Assembly: GCA_947650285.1 (NCBI GenBank)
Contig: CANTFL010001462.1
Span: forward strand, 62,001 to 126,000
Reading direction: 5' to 3'
From: Hyaloperonospora brassicae
Taxonomy: Eukaryota; Oomycota; Peronosporomycetes; Peronosporales; Peronosporaceae
DNA length: 64,000 bases
Within the stretch, counting starts at the first letter, position 1. Every line of letters begins with the position of its first letter. The position numbers and the translations under genes are program-made. Under the pieces are notes generated by a model, which had not been told where the DNA came from, searched no databases, and was given only the letters and a program-made list of their open reading frames with translations. Positions 44,003-55,582 of the stretch are shown here, piece by piece.

Positions 44003-45216
44003 CTACTCTCCAACAGTGGCCAGGAATGCCTCAATCTTGGTGTCCGCATCGCTAGGGTTTTCTGCCGTCGTCTGATCAAATTGCGCCTCAATCTTTGATC
44101 CAGCGAACCACCGCCCGTTCATCACTTTCATACACGCGATAGCGGATTTTAAGTCGGCAAAACGCACGATCACAGATCCGTCTGCTACAATCTGCACAAC
44201 TTCCACCACGCCATGTTTGGCACATTCGCCACGCATGTCGTCCTCCAGCTCGACAAAGAATGCAGCATCGCTGCTATCCAGTGGGTTCCATACGTGCTTC
44301 AGGATGACTGAGCGCGATGGCAAGTCCAAAGACGGCAAATCATCGGTTGGACTGTTTTTCACCGGCGTCTCTGCTGCTCGTTGATAATCGTCGACAGCCG
44401 CTTCGCTCTCCTGTGTCTCGCTTACCTTTTTGCTCGAGAAATTTGCCTCTGTTGCTCTAGCGTTTGCATACATATAAACATTAAAAGTAAGCACTCTGAC
44501 CCTTATGACGCTCATATCGATCGCTTACGTGATGATCACTCCTGGCTTCACCTCAAAGTGGTTCAGCTGCGTAACAAAGTACGAGACGTGGATGAGCAAC
44601 AGGCGTCCATGACGTACGCAGCAAGGCGAGGTTCCGAAAGAGAGACGGTCCAAGTCAGACTCATGCACCAACAGACAGCAGCACCAGCACCAGCTTTACC
44701 CTCTCCACGGCCTTCACCATTGTAGCACGCGAGTTGAACGTCACTACAGCGTCACCCTTCAGACCTCCTCGTTCGTCTCTGTAGAACTTGATACGCCGCA
44801 CTTTGCCGAGCCGAGAGCACACCCCCTCTGTCCAATGAAGCAGCACAAGAGCAGCGCTACGTGTTATTTCTTCAGCTACCGCTCCCTCCTTCGTCACATA
44901 GAGACCACAGACCGAGCTGTCTGCACGCCATATACGTCGTGAGACCAGTGATGTATACACTGCTGTTGCTTTTCACTCCCTTCTGCGTCGGCGATTTAAC
45001 ACTTGCGGTCGTGTTTTGAGTCTCCGACGCGAGTTGGTCGTCCACCGCCTGAGAAGCCTCACGTTCGTCCTGTCTGCAGGCACACACCCAAAGCGTAACG
45101 ACAAAGACAATGAGAAGTAAATTGGAAGCATTAACAGGCGAGAGGAGCCCTCACTGGCGGATGTACGCGAGGTTCTTGGCATGGGCACGTTTGATCCGCT
45201 CCAGGTCGATGTCCAT
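44003..45216 (-). CDS. HTATSF1: HTATSF1/Cus2-like RNA-binding splicing factor, two RRMs, five exons
   Basis: Exons (minus): 45216-45155, 45073-44936, 44856-44700, 44566-44529, 44456-44003; introns 72-133 bp, all GT-AG, phases consistent. 282 residues. RRM1 (about 58-130) has SVYITGL and, in exon 3, RRIKFYRDERGGLKGDAVVTF, the LKGDA signature of this family. The short exon 4 gives LNHFEVKPGVIIT, the RRM1 end. RRM2 (about 180-265) has SRSVILKHVWNPLD and MNGRWFAGSKIEAQF, matching the UHM-type second RRM of HTATSF1/Cus2. These proteins bind SF3B1 and help U2 snRNP assembly. The exon 2/3 junction was chosen to give normal RRM spacing and is the least certain. An upstream in-frame ATG at 45258 is possible. 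Confidence 0.83.
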
Positions 45217-45915
45217 GGGAATATTTGTGATTGTTTGTTCGTTGAGTGGGACAGACATGGGACAAATGTGCCAATAAGCCAGAATAGGTGTGTCCAAATG
45301 TCGGATTGATGACCACTTTTGACAAGCGGCTGCTAGTGGGTACAAAATTAAAGGCCAATTTTTTAGTCGCGACTTCGACAAAATTAGGTCGAAACGGGTG
45401 CCCATATTCAGTATCTTTTGTGAGCTTCGTCTTTCATGATGTAACAAAGTGAGCCGTTTTGCATGACATTGACGTTCGTAAATGTCACTGCGAATAATAT
45501 CGTGGCGTGATATTGTCTCGAGTATTGCTATTCGACGTACTTTTCAGTCATTTCTTCTCATTACTTGATTTAAAGGATCAAACTTACTAACAAAGCGTCC
45601 AACCACTCTCTAAACTGCAAAGCAGCGATCACCAGTTTTGCAAAGAAAAAGAAACAAACCTCAATCGTTCATCGGACTGCCAAGCCTAGGGAAATGCTTC
45701 CACCTAGCCTATTGGCCATTATCCTATCGGAAGAGCTACTATCGCTGTATAAGAGTTGCTGTCGACCGACCACTTCGGAGTTACGGCAGTTTCTAAACGC
45801 AAATGATGTAGAAAAATCAGGCGAGGATAATCCGTTGCAAAGAGACGAAACCGTCGTAGCGGAAGATAGTGACATATAGCATTTCTACTTTGCCCTGGCA
45901 TCTTCCTTTTCAACA
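45217..45915. other. Region between the splicing factor and copia remnant B
   Basis: The last part should be the LTR of remnant B, since it ends TTTTCAACA at 45915 right before a primer-binding site. The left LTR edge could not be located. No gene is supported. Confidence 0.45.
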
Positions 45916-45930
45916 GGCTATGAGCCCAAC
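45916..45930 (+). promoter_or_regulatory. Retrotransposon primer-binding site (initiator tRNA-Met half-tRNA type)
   Basis: Plus strand reads GGCTATGAGCCCAAC, one base from the site in remnant A, and follows an LTR-like end CAACA. The ATG at 45920 opens the gag-like frame. Confidence 0.7.
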
Positions 45931-47560
45931 AAACAAAGCCGCTCGCGCGGTGGAGCCCACCGCGAGGCCTAAGACAGTTGCTGGTCACATAAAGGGCAGT
46001 AGTCTACAGGGTGAAGAATCGGAAGTCAAGGCAGAGACGATACGATGGAACACCAGCGAAAGGCTGGTGGACATCCCGACGATACAGCGGAGCGAATACT
46101 AAGCTAGAGGCGTCACAAGAGGCCAGGGACCATCTGGTGGACAAGGAGTCCAGCGTGTTCGGCTCGGCGATCGGCCAGGGATCGTCCATAATGTGGGTAT
46201 ATTCGATGTGACGCTTCCGAGGAATCGGTCGCCATTCATTTCTCCAGGTACATACTTCGGGGCTAATCAATCTGGTAATGCGAGGGTGGCTGAACGTATC
46301 GAGATGCACATGCTCCGAAGCCGGGTTTGCCACAGCACTATGTGCCACCTCCAGTGTACCAGCAGGCCATGGTACCGCAGCACCTGGCGTTGTATAGTAG
46401 AGTTTCCGACGCAAGGCAGCGCAAGCTGAGCATTTTTCGCTTGGATGGAAAGGATTTTCAGTTCTGTAGAAAAAAATTTGTACGGGAAGTCTTTTTCGCC
46501 GAGAGACCGAGTGAATTTGCGTGTACAGACGATGTCATGATTGACCTGCTTGGACACAAATTTGACGGAATGGCCGAGTATTACTTCATCCGCCAAATTA
46601 AAGGATGGTGGCAAGAGAAGCCGACGCTGGAACACGTCAAAGGGTTATTCATACGTTTGCAACAGATCACTCCAGCATAGATCTTGAAACTGCTCACGGC
46701 CCCCAAGAGTCCGAAGCGCAACTAGACTGAACACGTTTTGTACCTGGTCGTAGTAAGCGAGTCATGCGGTGTGGTAGACATTTTGTTACAGGACAAAATC
46801 GTCCACTATGCCAATCCATCGATGATATTATCGATGCTGGCGCGTTTAAATATGACATACATTGATCACTTGCTTCAAGCAGGGGAGCTAACGCACTTCG
46901 CTCAGTTGACGGAGATCGAGCTGCGTGGAAAGCACATTGAGAAAAGACGTCGCGAATATGGTGCAAAATGTGCGTGAGAAGGCACAAATCGTTAAGCTCA
47001 AATATTTGCGGAAGTGTTACAGTTGTGAAAGCTGGGACATATATAGGCTGTGAGTCCAGAAAAAAGACAGACAGAAAAACGAGCGAAAATGTAGCATTTT
47101 TCCTTGAATTGAACGACAGGAGCGCTAAACAAAGACATTGGGTATTGGATAGCGCCCGATCCGTCACTTATTGAACGATGAAAGGATCATCGAGTGCCCA
47201 TAATACTTACAAGGTGAGTGTGTCGCAACTGACGGAGGGCGCCTGTGCACCACGGTGGGAGAAGCAGGACAGTCACAACCAAAGTGTAAAATTAAGGTCA
47301 CCAGATTGTGGCTTTTAGACGTACCAATTGGACGGACCTCGAAGGGAATCTTATTTCTGACAACATGTTGTGTGCTTAAGAATTCGGGATATCCTACATT
47401 GTAAATTACAGGGTCTTCGCCAACATCAACTGCGGGATGGACATCTTCGACGTCGATAATATGGACAACGTTCTCATTGTGAAATCTCATTAGTGTTGGC
47501 GCCTTAAAAAAGTCATAGGATTTTGTAATGGCAGTGCTGGCACAAGCCGTAACCGACATA
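45920..47560 (+). pseudogene. Ty1/copia remnant B: gag and start of protease, broken
   Basis: The first frame starts at 45920 (MSPTNKAARAVEP) and stops at 46100. Gag-like sequence continues in other frames: SPGTYFG near 46240 (compare SPATYFG in remnant A), then 46400-46677 with RKLSIFRLDGKDFQFCRKKF and VMIDLLGHKFDGMAEYY, then 46738-46975 with DKIVHYANPSM and YIDHLLQAGELTHFAQL. Near 47140 a protease active-site-like HWVLDSARSVTY follows, and traces continue to about 47560. Several stops and shifts are present. Integrase and reverse transcriptase are not seen. Confidence 0.78.
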
Positions 47561-48376
47561 AGTCAAGAGGTGCAAAAGTGATCACTCATGCATTTCCACA
47601 AAAGGTTGGCTCATTTTAACTAAGACAAGATTATCACATATTAAAAGATCCAGTGTCAAGAATTGAATTGACCGAATCAGCGCGTGATAATTGCCTATAT
47701 TGAGCCCAAGAGAAGCAGATCAAGAATTCACAATCGATGAAGACACTGTCGAATGCGCACCGATTAATGTCATAGGATGCGTCATCTGCTCTGACCTTTA
47801 AAGTACCAAAAAAACCGAGATCGACGGGGTAATCTCTACTCGGTAAATTTGAGAGCCATTGGACAGATACTTGTCTCTTTTAGCAAGTGATGTTCCAGCG
47901 ATGTGTGTAGGGCGTATATTTTATATTCGTATGAATTGTCAGGGAATTGTGTAGTTGTTACTTGTTTGTGTTTGTGTGCGAATCAGACACTTTATTGGCT
48001 CAGTCGACTAGGTAGGGCAAATCGCACGAACAATACGGGCTCGATCCCAATCGTGAGCATCATCTGAAAGTAACATTTTGGACCAGAAGTAGCGGCGTTT
48101 TACAGCACATATCTTGCAAGAGGAAATCACTCAAGGGTAGGACTAAAAGCCATAAAGGGGAAAAGATAGGTAGAATTGGTGGCTAAGAGCCATCGGCTTC
48201 TGACAGCCATTGGTTTCAAATCACAAAACCTATTATCTGCACCTCACTTTTCAATCAGCAATCCCGGCGTAAAGCCACCTGCATCAAAGCAATAAAATCT
48301 TTAAACAACATTCGCGGTAAAAAACTTCGTGTTCCTGGCGACGACAGAGGACAAGGCAACTCCTCACCTGAAACCC
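47561..48376. other. Gap before the tRNA array, with weak tRNA-like boxes
   Basis: No protein gene. At 47996 the sequence TGGCTCAGTCGA fits a Pol III A box at 11 of 12 positions. At 48038 GGCTCGATCCC fits a B box at 10 of 11, with tRNA-like spacing (42 bp). A good cloverleaf cannot be drawn, so a decayed tRNA or tRNA-derived SINE is the most that can be said. Confidence 0.35.
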
Positions 48377-49023
48377 ACTGCGACGGATCGTTCACGAACA
48401 TGCCGACAAGTCTTTCCGTGCTGTTTCCTCATCGCATTACCTATGATCGAAAGATTCTTTCGTGAGCTCTTGTCGTACATCGCATACCGCACACCTTCGG
48501 GTCATCGAAAGACTGATAAACCGACCCGACGACTACGAATCACGCACGGAGCTGCTTTGAAGCCTTGCTAGCTCTGTATATGAACAACGCCTCGACATAA
48601 TGACACGTCATTGACGAGACAGCCGGAATGGTGTCTACGTTGCGAAACAGGCTGAAACGACGCTTTTACTTTTGAGCTCGGTCTCAAAGTCACAAGTCGA
48701 AGTCACAAGTACTTGATCCATCGCTCGTCTTCACGTCAACTGCATCATCCAACAAATAGCGAATACCTTTCACGAGATTCGGTATCGGCTTATTCGCATC
48801 TCTGTTGCTCTATCATCGACAGCATGACCGCAGCAACCGGCTGATTGCGATTGTGCGTGCGACATATCGTGGTCACGTCCAGTTAGCTGATCTTGGCAAT
48901 ACTTGAGTGCCAGGTGATGTGTATCGACGGTCAGCACCTGAATCAGCTCGTTGGAGTGTATATCGTGGTTGTGTGAGTCAATAAAGCGTGGTGAAAAGTG
49001 TAAGCTGAACTAGTCCATGTTGC

Positions 49024-49095
49024 GGGCGCATAGCGCAGTGCTAGCGCGTCCGCTTTGCAAGCGGAAGGCCCCGGGTTCAATCCCCGGTGTGTCCA
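49024..49095 (+). tRNA. tRNA-Ala(UGC), array copy 1, D-loop variant
   Basis: First copy in the array. It has the acceptor stem GGGCGCA/TGTGTCC with G3:U70 (the alanine identity pair), anticodon TGC in loop TTTGCAA, T-arm CCGGGTTCAATCCCCGG and discriminator A. It differs from all other copies by G to C in the D-loop (AGTGCTA instead of AGTGGTA). This changes one of the two invariant G residues that contact the T-loop and lies in the A box, so it may be impaired. Confidence 0.9.
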
Positions 49096-49765
49096 ACGCT
49101 TTGCTTCACCCGCGGTACCCGCTGCGACGGATCGTTCACGAACATGCCGACAAGTCTCTCCGTGACGTTTTCTTATCGCATTACCTATGATCGAAAGATT
49201 ATTTCGTGAGCTCTTGTCGTACATCGCATACCGCACACCTTCGGGTCATCGAAACACTGATAAACCGACCCGACGACTACGAATCACGCACGGAGATGCG
49301 TTGAAGCCTTGCTAGCTCTGTATATGAACAACGCCTCGACATAGTGACACGTCATTGACGAGACAGCCGGAATGGTGCCTATTTTGTGAAGAGGCTGAAA
49401 CCAGCTTTCCATTTTGGGCTCGGTCTCAAAGTCACAAGTCGAAGTCAAACGTACTTGATCCATCGCTCGTCTTCACGTCAACTACATCATCCAACAAATA
49501 GCGAATACCTTTCACGAGATTCGGTATCGGCTTATTCGCATCTCTGTTGCTCTATTCTCGACAGCATGACCGCAGCAACCGGCTGAACGCGATTGTGCGT
49601 GCGACATATCGTGGTCACGTCCAGTTAGCTGATCTTGGCAATACTTGAGTGCCAGGTGATGTGTATCGACGGCCAGCACCTGAATCAGCTCGTTGGAGTG
49701 TATATCGTGGTTGTGTGAGTCAATAAAGCGTGGTGAAAAGTGTAAGCTGAACTAGTCCATGTTGC

Positions 49766-49837
49766 GGGCGCATAGCGCAGTGGTAGCGCGTCCGCTTTGC
49801 AAGCGGAAGGCCCCGGGTTCAATCCCCGGTGTGTCCA
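49766..49837 (+). tRNA. tRNA-Ala(UGC), array copy 2
   Basis: Consensus sequence, 72 nt: stems GGGCGCA/TGTGTCC, GCGC/GCGC, TCCGC/GCGGA and CCGGG/CCCGG all pair. No CCA is encoded, as usual in eukaryotes. A TTTT run occurs 72 nt downstream (49910-49913). Confidence 0.97.
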
Positions 49838-50239
49838 ACGCTTTGCTTCACCCGCGGTACCCGCTGCGACGGATCGTTCACGAACATGCCGACAAGTCTT
49901 TCCGTGCCGTTTTCTTATCGCATTACCTATGATCGAAAGATTCTTTCGTGAGCTCTTGTCGTACATCGCATACCGCACACCTTCGGGTCATCGAAACACT
50001 GACAAACCGACCCGACGACTACGAGTCGCGCACGGAGCTGCTTTCAAGCCTTGCTAGCTCTGTATATGAACAACGCCTCGACATAATGACACGTCATTGA
50101 CGAGACAGCCGGAATGGTGTCTACGTTGCGAAACAGGCTGAAACGACGCTTTTCGTTTTGGGCTCGGTCTCAAAGTCACAAGTCGAAGTCACAAGTACTT
50201 GATCGATCGCTCGTCTTCACGTCAACTACATCATCCAAC

Positions 50240-51158
50240 TGTTAGAAAGTGAACATTAAGCAAATGAAATGACCTGTATTAAAACGCGCGCCAGACGCGT
50301 TTCGGCCCCCCGCCAGGAGCCTCGTCAGTGGCTTGTCAAAATACAAGTGAGAACTAACCAACATATATCTCTGTGCTGCCTCATACATCACATAGAACCT
50401 TGTAGAACATTCCATATATGCCCTAGTGTAGGTTGAATCTCTGGAGTCGACCCAAGTGCAACTTGCACCTTCAACACTCCCCCTCGACGACATGAGATGA
50501 AACCGCCTGAGAATCCATCGTCCGTACCGTCCTGTCTTCTCTGCAGGCTCCAAAGGGGCTGTCCACCTTATCTTCGGCCAACTTCCTTGTTGCTCGCTTG
50601 GTAGGTTATCCTGGCTCCCCCATTGTCCGGACCGTGTCTCATCTTGACATCCTTCATTCATCGTCGAGCTTGTTTTCTTGTTCTCTCTTGCTCTTGACCA
50701 CTTCAATACCACCATCACTCCACTTCACGTAACCTTCACCTTCAGTTGCAGAGCTTGGTTGTCCCTTTCGCGAACACAAATAGCGACTGCTTGTCCACCG
50801 TGCGCTTACGTAGATCTCCATCGTCGGACCATTTCCCATCGCGACTTCATAGACGAACTCGCTCCCAGCGCACATCCCGTGTACAACGCAGCACCAACCC
50901 AAGCCGCTTGGGCTCATAACCTGTTAGAAAGTGAACATTAAGCAAATGAAATGACCTGTATTAAAACGCGCGCCAGACGCGTTTCGGCCCCCCGCCAGGA
51001 GCCTCGTCAGTGGCTTGTCAAAATACAAGTGAGAACTAACCAACATATATCTCTGTGCTGCCTCATACAACACATAGAACCTTGTAGAACATTCCATATA
51101 TGCCCTAGTGTAGGTTGAATCTCTGGAGTCGACCCAAGTGCAACTTGCACTTCCAACA
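50240..51158 (-). mobile_element. TRIM (terminal-repeat retrotransposon in miniature), copy 1
   Basis: 919 bp, flanked by the 5-bp duplication CCAAC (50235-50239, 51159-51163). LTRs of 237 bp at 50240-50476 and 50922-51158 differ at about three positions; read on the minus strand they begin TGTTG and end TAACA. The 445-bp interior has a polypurine tract (GAGGGGGAG on the minus strand, 50477-50485) next to the 3' LTR and a primer-binding site GGTTATGAGCCCAA (50908-50921) next to the 5' LTR. No reverse transcriptase, protease or integrase is encoded, so it depends on another element, most plausibly a copia with the same primer site. An 87-codon frame (50917-50654) opens at the ATG inside the primer site; it has no known domain. 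Confidence 0.93.
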
Positions 51159-51433
51159 CCAACAAATAGCGAATACCTTTCACGAGATTCGGTATCGGCT
51201 TATTCGCATCTCTGTTGATCTATCATCGACAGCATGACCGCAGCGACCGGCTGATCGCGATTGTGCGTGCGACATGTCGTGATCACGTCCAGTTAGCTGA
51301 TCTTGGCAATACTTGAGTGCCAGGTGATGTGTATCGACGGTCAGCACCTGAATCAGCTCGTTGGAGTGTATATCGTGGTTGTGTGAGTCAATAAAGCGTG
51401 GTGAAAAGTGTAAGCTGAACTAGTCGATGTTGC

Positions 51434-51505
51434 GGGCGCATAGCGCAGTGGTAGCGCGTCCGCTTTGCAAGCGGAAGGCCCCGGGTTCAATCCCCGGTGT
51501 GTCCA
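51434..51505 (+). tRNA. tRNA-Ala(UGC), array copy 3
   Basis: Consensus sequence. It lies between the first and second copies of the embedded retroelement. Confidence 0.97.
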
Positions 51506-51907
51506 ACGCTTTGCTTCACCCGCGGTACCCGCTGCGACGGATCGTTCACGAACATGCCGACAAGTCTTTCCGTGCCGTTTCCTCATCGCATTACCTATGA
51601 TCGAAAGATTCTTTCGTGCGCTCTTGTCGTACATCGCATACCGCACACCTTCGGGTCATCGAAACACTGACAAACCGACCCGACGACTACGAGTCGCGCA
51701 CGGAGCTGCTTTCAAGCCTTGCTAGCTCTGTATATGAACAACGCCTCGACATAATGACACGTCATTGACGAGACAGCCGGAATGGTGTCTACGTTGCGAA
51801 ACAGGCTGAAACGACGCTTTTCGTTTCGGGCTCGGTCTCAAAGTCACAAGTCGAAGTCACAAGTACTTGATAGATCGCTCGTCTTCACGTCAACTACATC
51901 ATCCAAC

Positions 51908-52826
51908 TGTTAGAAAGTGAACATTAAGCAAATGAAATGACCTGTATTAAAACGCGCGCCAGACGCGTTTCGGCCCCCCGCCAGGAGCCTCGTCAGTGGC
52001 TTGTCAAAATACAAGTGAGAACTAACCAACATATATCTCTGTGCTGCCTCATACATCACATAGAACCTTGTAGAACATTCCATATATGCCCTAGTGTAGG
52101 TTGAATCTCTGGAGTCGACCCAAGTGCAACTTGCACCTTCAACACTCCCCCTCGACGACATGAGATGAAACCGCCTGAGAATCCATCGTCCGTACCGTCC
52201 TGTCTTCTCTGCAGGCTCCAAAGGGGCTGTCCACCTTATCTTCGGCCAACTTCCTTGTTGCTCGCTTGGTAGGTTATCCTGGCTCCCCCATTGTCCGGAC
52301 CGTGTCTCATCTTGACATCCTTCATTCATCGTCGAGCTTGTTTTCTTGTTCTCTCTTGCTCTTGACCACTTCAATACCACCATCACTCCACTTCACGTAA
52401 CCTTCACCTTCAGTTGCAGAGCTTGGTTGTCCCTTTCGCGAACACAAATAGCGACTGCTTGTCCACCGTGCGCTTACGTAGATCTCCATCGTCGGACCAT
52501 TTCCCATCGCGACTTCATAGACGAACTCGCTCCCAGCGCACATCCCGTGTACAACGCAGCACCAACCCAAGCCGCTTGGGCTCATAACCTGTTAGAAAGT
52601 GAACATTAAGCAAATGAAATGACCTGTATTAAAACGCGCGCCAGACGCGTTTCGGCCCCCCGCCAGGAGCCTCGTCAGTGGCTTGTCAAAATACAAGTGA
52701 GAACTAACCAACATATATCTCTGTGCTGCCTCATACAACACATAGAACCTTGTAGAACATTCCATATATGCCCTAGTGTAGGTTGAATCTCTGGAGTCGA
52801 CCCAAGTGCAACTTGCACTTCCAACA
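51908..52826 (-). mobile_element. TRIM, copy 2 (co-amplified with the tRNA unit)
   Basis: Same length, site and CCAAC duplication as copy 1; LTRs 51908-52144 and 52590-52826. Essentially identical inside, so it arose by duplication of the whole 1668-bp composite, not by a new insertion. Confidence 0.93.
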
Positions 52827-53101
52827 CCAACAAATAGCGAATACCTTTCACGAGATTCGGTATCGGCTTATTCGCATCTCTGTTGATCTATCATCGACAG
52901 CATGACCGCAGCGACCGGCTGATCGCGATTGTGCGTGCGACATATCGTGATCACGTCCAGTTAGCTGATCTTGGCAATACTTGAGTGCCAGGTGATGTGT
53001 ATCGACGGTCAGCACCTGAATCAGCTCGTTGGAGTGTATATCGTGGTTGTGTGAGTCAATAAAGCGTGGTGAAAAGTGTAAGCTGAACTAGTCGATGTTG
53101 C

Positions 53102-53173
53102 GGGCGCATAGCGCAGTGGTAGCGCGTCCGCTTTGCAAGCGGAAGGCCCCGGGTTCAATCCCCGGTGTGTCCA
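53102..53173 (+). tRNA. tRNA-Ala(UGC), array copy 4
   Basis: Consensus sequence. It lies between the second and third copies of the embedded retroelement. Confidence 0.97.
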
Positions 53174-53575
53174 ACGCTTTGCTTCACCCGCGGTACCCGC
53201 TGCGACGGATCGTTCACGAACATGCCGACAAGTCTTTCCGTGCCGTTTTCTTATCGCATTACCTATGATCGAAAGATTCTTTCGTGAGCTCTTGTCGTAC
53301 ATCGCATACCGCACACCTTCGGGTCATCGAAACACTGACAAACCGACCCGACGACTACGAGTCGCGCACGGAGCTGCTTTCAAGCCTTGCTAGCTCTGTA
53401 TATGAACAACGCCTCGACATAATGACACGTCATTGACGAGACAGCCGGAATGGTGTCTACGTTGCGAAACAGGCTGAAACGACGCTTTTCGTTTTGGGCT
53501 CGGTCTCAAAGTCACAAGTCGAAGTCACAAGTACTTGATCGATCGCTCGTCTTCACGTCAACTACATCATCCAAC

Positions 53576-54494
53576 TGTTAGAAAGTGAACATTAAGCAAA
53601 TGAAATGACCTGTATTAAAACGCGCGCCAGACGCGTTTCGGCCCCCCGCCAGGAGCCTCGTCAGTGGCTTGTCAAAATACAAGTGAGAACTAACCAACAT
53701 ATATCTCTGTGCTGCCTCATACATCACATAGAACCTTGTAGAACATTCCATATATGCCCTAGTGTAGGTTGAATCTCTGGAGTCGACCCAAGTGCAACTT
53801 GCACCTTCAACACTCCCCCTCGACGACATGAGATGAAACTGCCTGAGAATCCATCGTCCGTACCGTCCTGTCTTCTCTGCAGGCTCCAAAGGGGCTGTCC
53901 ACCTTATCTTCGGCCAACTTCCTTGTTGCTCGCTTGGTAGGTTATCCTGGCTCCCCCATTGTCCGGACCGTGTCTCATCTTGACATCCTTCATTCATCGT
54001 CGAGCTTGTTTTCTTGTTCTCTCTTGCTCTTGACCACTTCAATACCACCATCACTCCACTTCACGTAACCTTCACCTTCAGTTGCAGAGCTTGGTTGTCC
54101 CTTTCGCGAACACAAATAGCGACTGCTTGTCCACCGTGCGCTTACGTAGATCTCCATCGTCGGACCATTTCCCATCGCGACTTCATAGACGAACTCGCTC
54201 CCAGCGCACATCCCGTGTACAACGCAGCACCAACCCAAGCCGCTTGGGCTCATAACCTGTTAGAAAGTGAACATTAAGCAAATGAAATGACCTGTATTAA
54301 AACGCGCGCCAGACGCGTTTCGGCCCCCCGCCAGGAGCCTCGTCAGTGGCTTGTCAAAATACAAGTGAGAACTAACCAACATATATCTCTGTGCTGCCTC
54401 ATACAACACATAGAACCTTGTAGAACATTCCATATATGCCCTAGTGTAGGTTGAATCTCTGGAGTCGACCCAAGTGCAACTTGCACTTCCAACA
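53576..54494 (-). mobile_element. TRIM, copy 3 (co-amplified with the tRNA unit)
   Basis: LTRs 53576-53812 and 54258-54494, same site and duplication. One interior substitution (CCGCCTGAG to CTGCCTGAG near 53840) distinguishes it from copies 1 and 2 and removes one Arg codon in the longest minus frame. Confidence 0.93.
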
Positions 54495-54769
54495 CCAACA
54501 AATAGCGAATACCTTTCACGAGATTCGGTATCGGCATATTCGCATCTCTGTTGATCTATCATCGACAGCATGACCGCAGCGACCGGCTGATCGCGATTGT
54601 GCGTGCGACATATCGTGATCACGTCCAGTTAGCTGATCTTGGCAATACTTGAGTGCCAGGTGATGTGTATCGACGGTCAGCACCTGAATCAGCTCGTCGG
54701 AGTGTATATCGTGGTTGTGTGAGTCAATAAAGCGTGGTGAAAAGTATAAGCTGAACTAGTCCATGTTGC

Positions 54770-54839
54770 GGGCGCATAGCGCAGTGGTAGCGTCCGCTTT
54801 GCAAGCGGAAGGCCCCGGGTTCAATCCCCGGTGTGTCCA
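54770..54839 (+). pseudogene. tRNA-Ala pseudogene, array copy 5, 2-nt deletion
   Basis: GGTAGCGTCCGC replaces GGTAGCGCGTCCGC, deleting two bases of the D-stem 3' strand or the junction to the anticodon stem. The D-stem can no longer form four pairs and the A-box region is shortened. The rest matches consensus. Confidence 0.88.
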
Positions 54840-55510
54840 ACGCTTTGCTTCACCCGCGGTACCCGCTGCGACGGATCGTTCACGAACATGCCGACAAGTC
54901 TTTCCGTGCCGTTTTCTTATCGCATTACCTATGATCGAAAGATTCTTTCGTGAGCTCTTGTCGTACATCGCATACCGCACACCTTCGGGTCATCGAAACA
55001 CTGACAAACCGACCCGACGACTACGAGTCGCGCACGGAGCTGCTTTCAAGCCTTGCTAGCTCTGTATATGAACAACGCCTCGACATAATGACACGTCATT
55101 GACGAGACAGCCGGAATGGTGTCTACGTTGTGAAGAGGCTGAAACGACGCTTTTCGTTTTGGGCTCGGTCTCAAAGTCACAAGTCGAAGTCACAAGTACT
55201 TGATCCATCGCTCGTCTTCACGTCAACTACATCATCCAACAAATAGCGAATACCTTTCACGAGATTCGGTATCGGCTTATTCGCATCTCTGTTGGTCTAT
55301 CATCGACAGCATGACCGCAGCAACCGGCTGATTGCGATTGTGCGTGCGACATATCGTGGTCACGTCCAGTTAGCTGATCTTGGCAATACTTGAGTGCCAG
55401 GTGATGTGTATCGACGGTCAGCACCTGAATCAGCTCGTTGGAGTGTATATCGTGGTTGTGTGAGTCAATAAAGCGTGGTGAAAAGTGTAAGCTGAACTAG
55501 TCGATGTTGC

Positions 55511-55582
55511 GGGCGCATAGCGCAGTGGTAGCGCGTCCGCTTTGCAAGCGGAAGGCCCCGGGTTCAATCCCCGGTGTGTCCA
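55511..55582 (+). tRNA. tRNA-Ala(UGC), array copy 6
   Basis: Consensus sequence; first of the uninterrupted 744-bp-period block. Confidence 0.97.
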
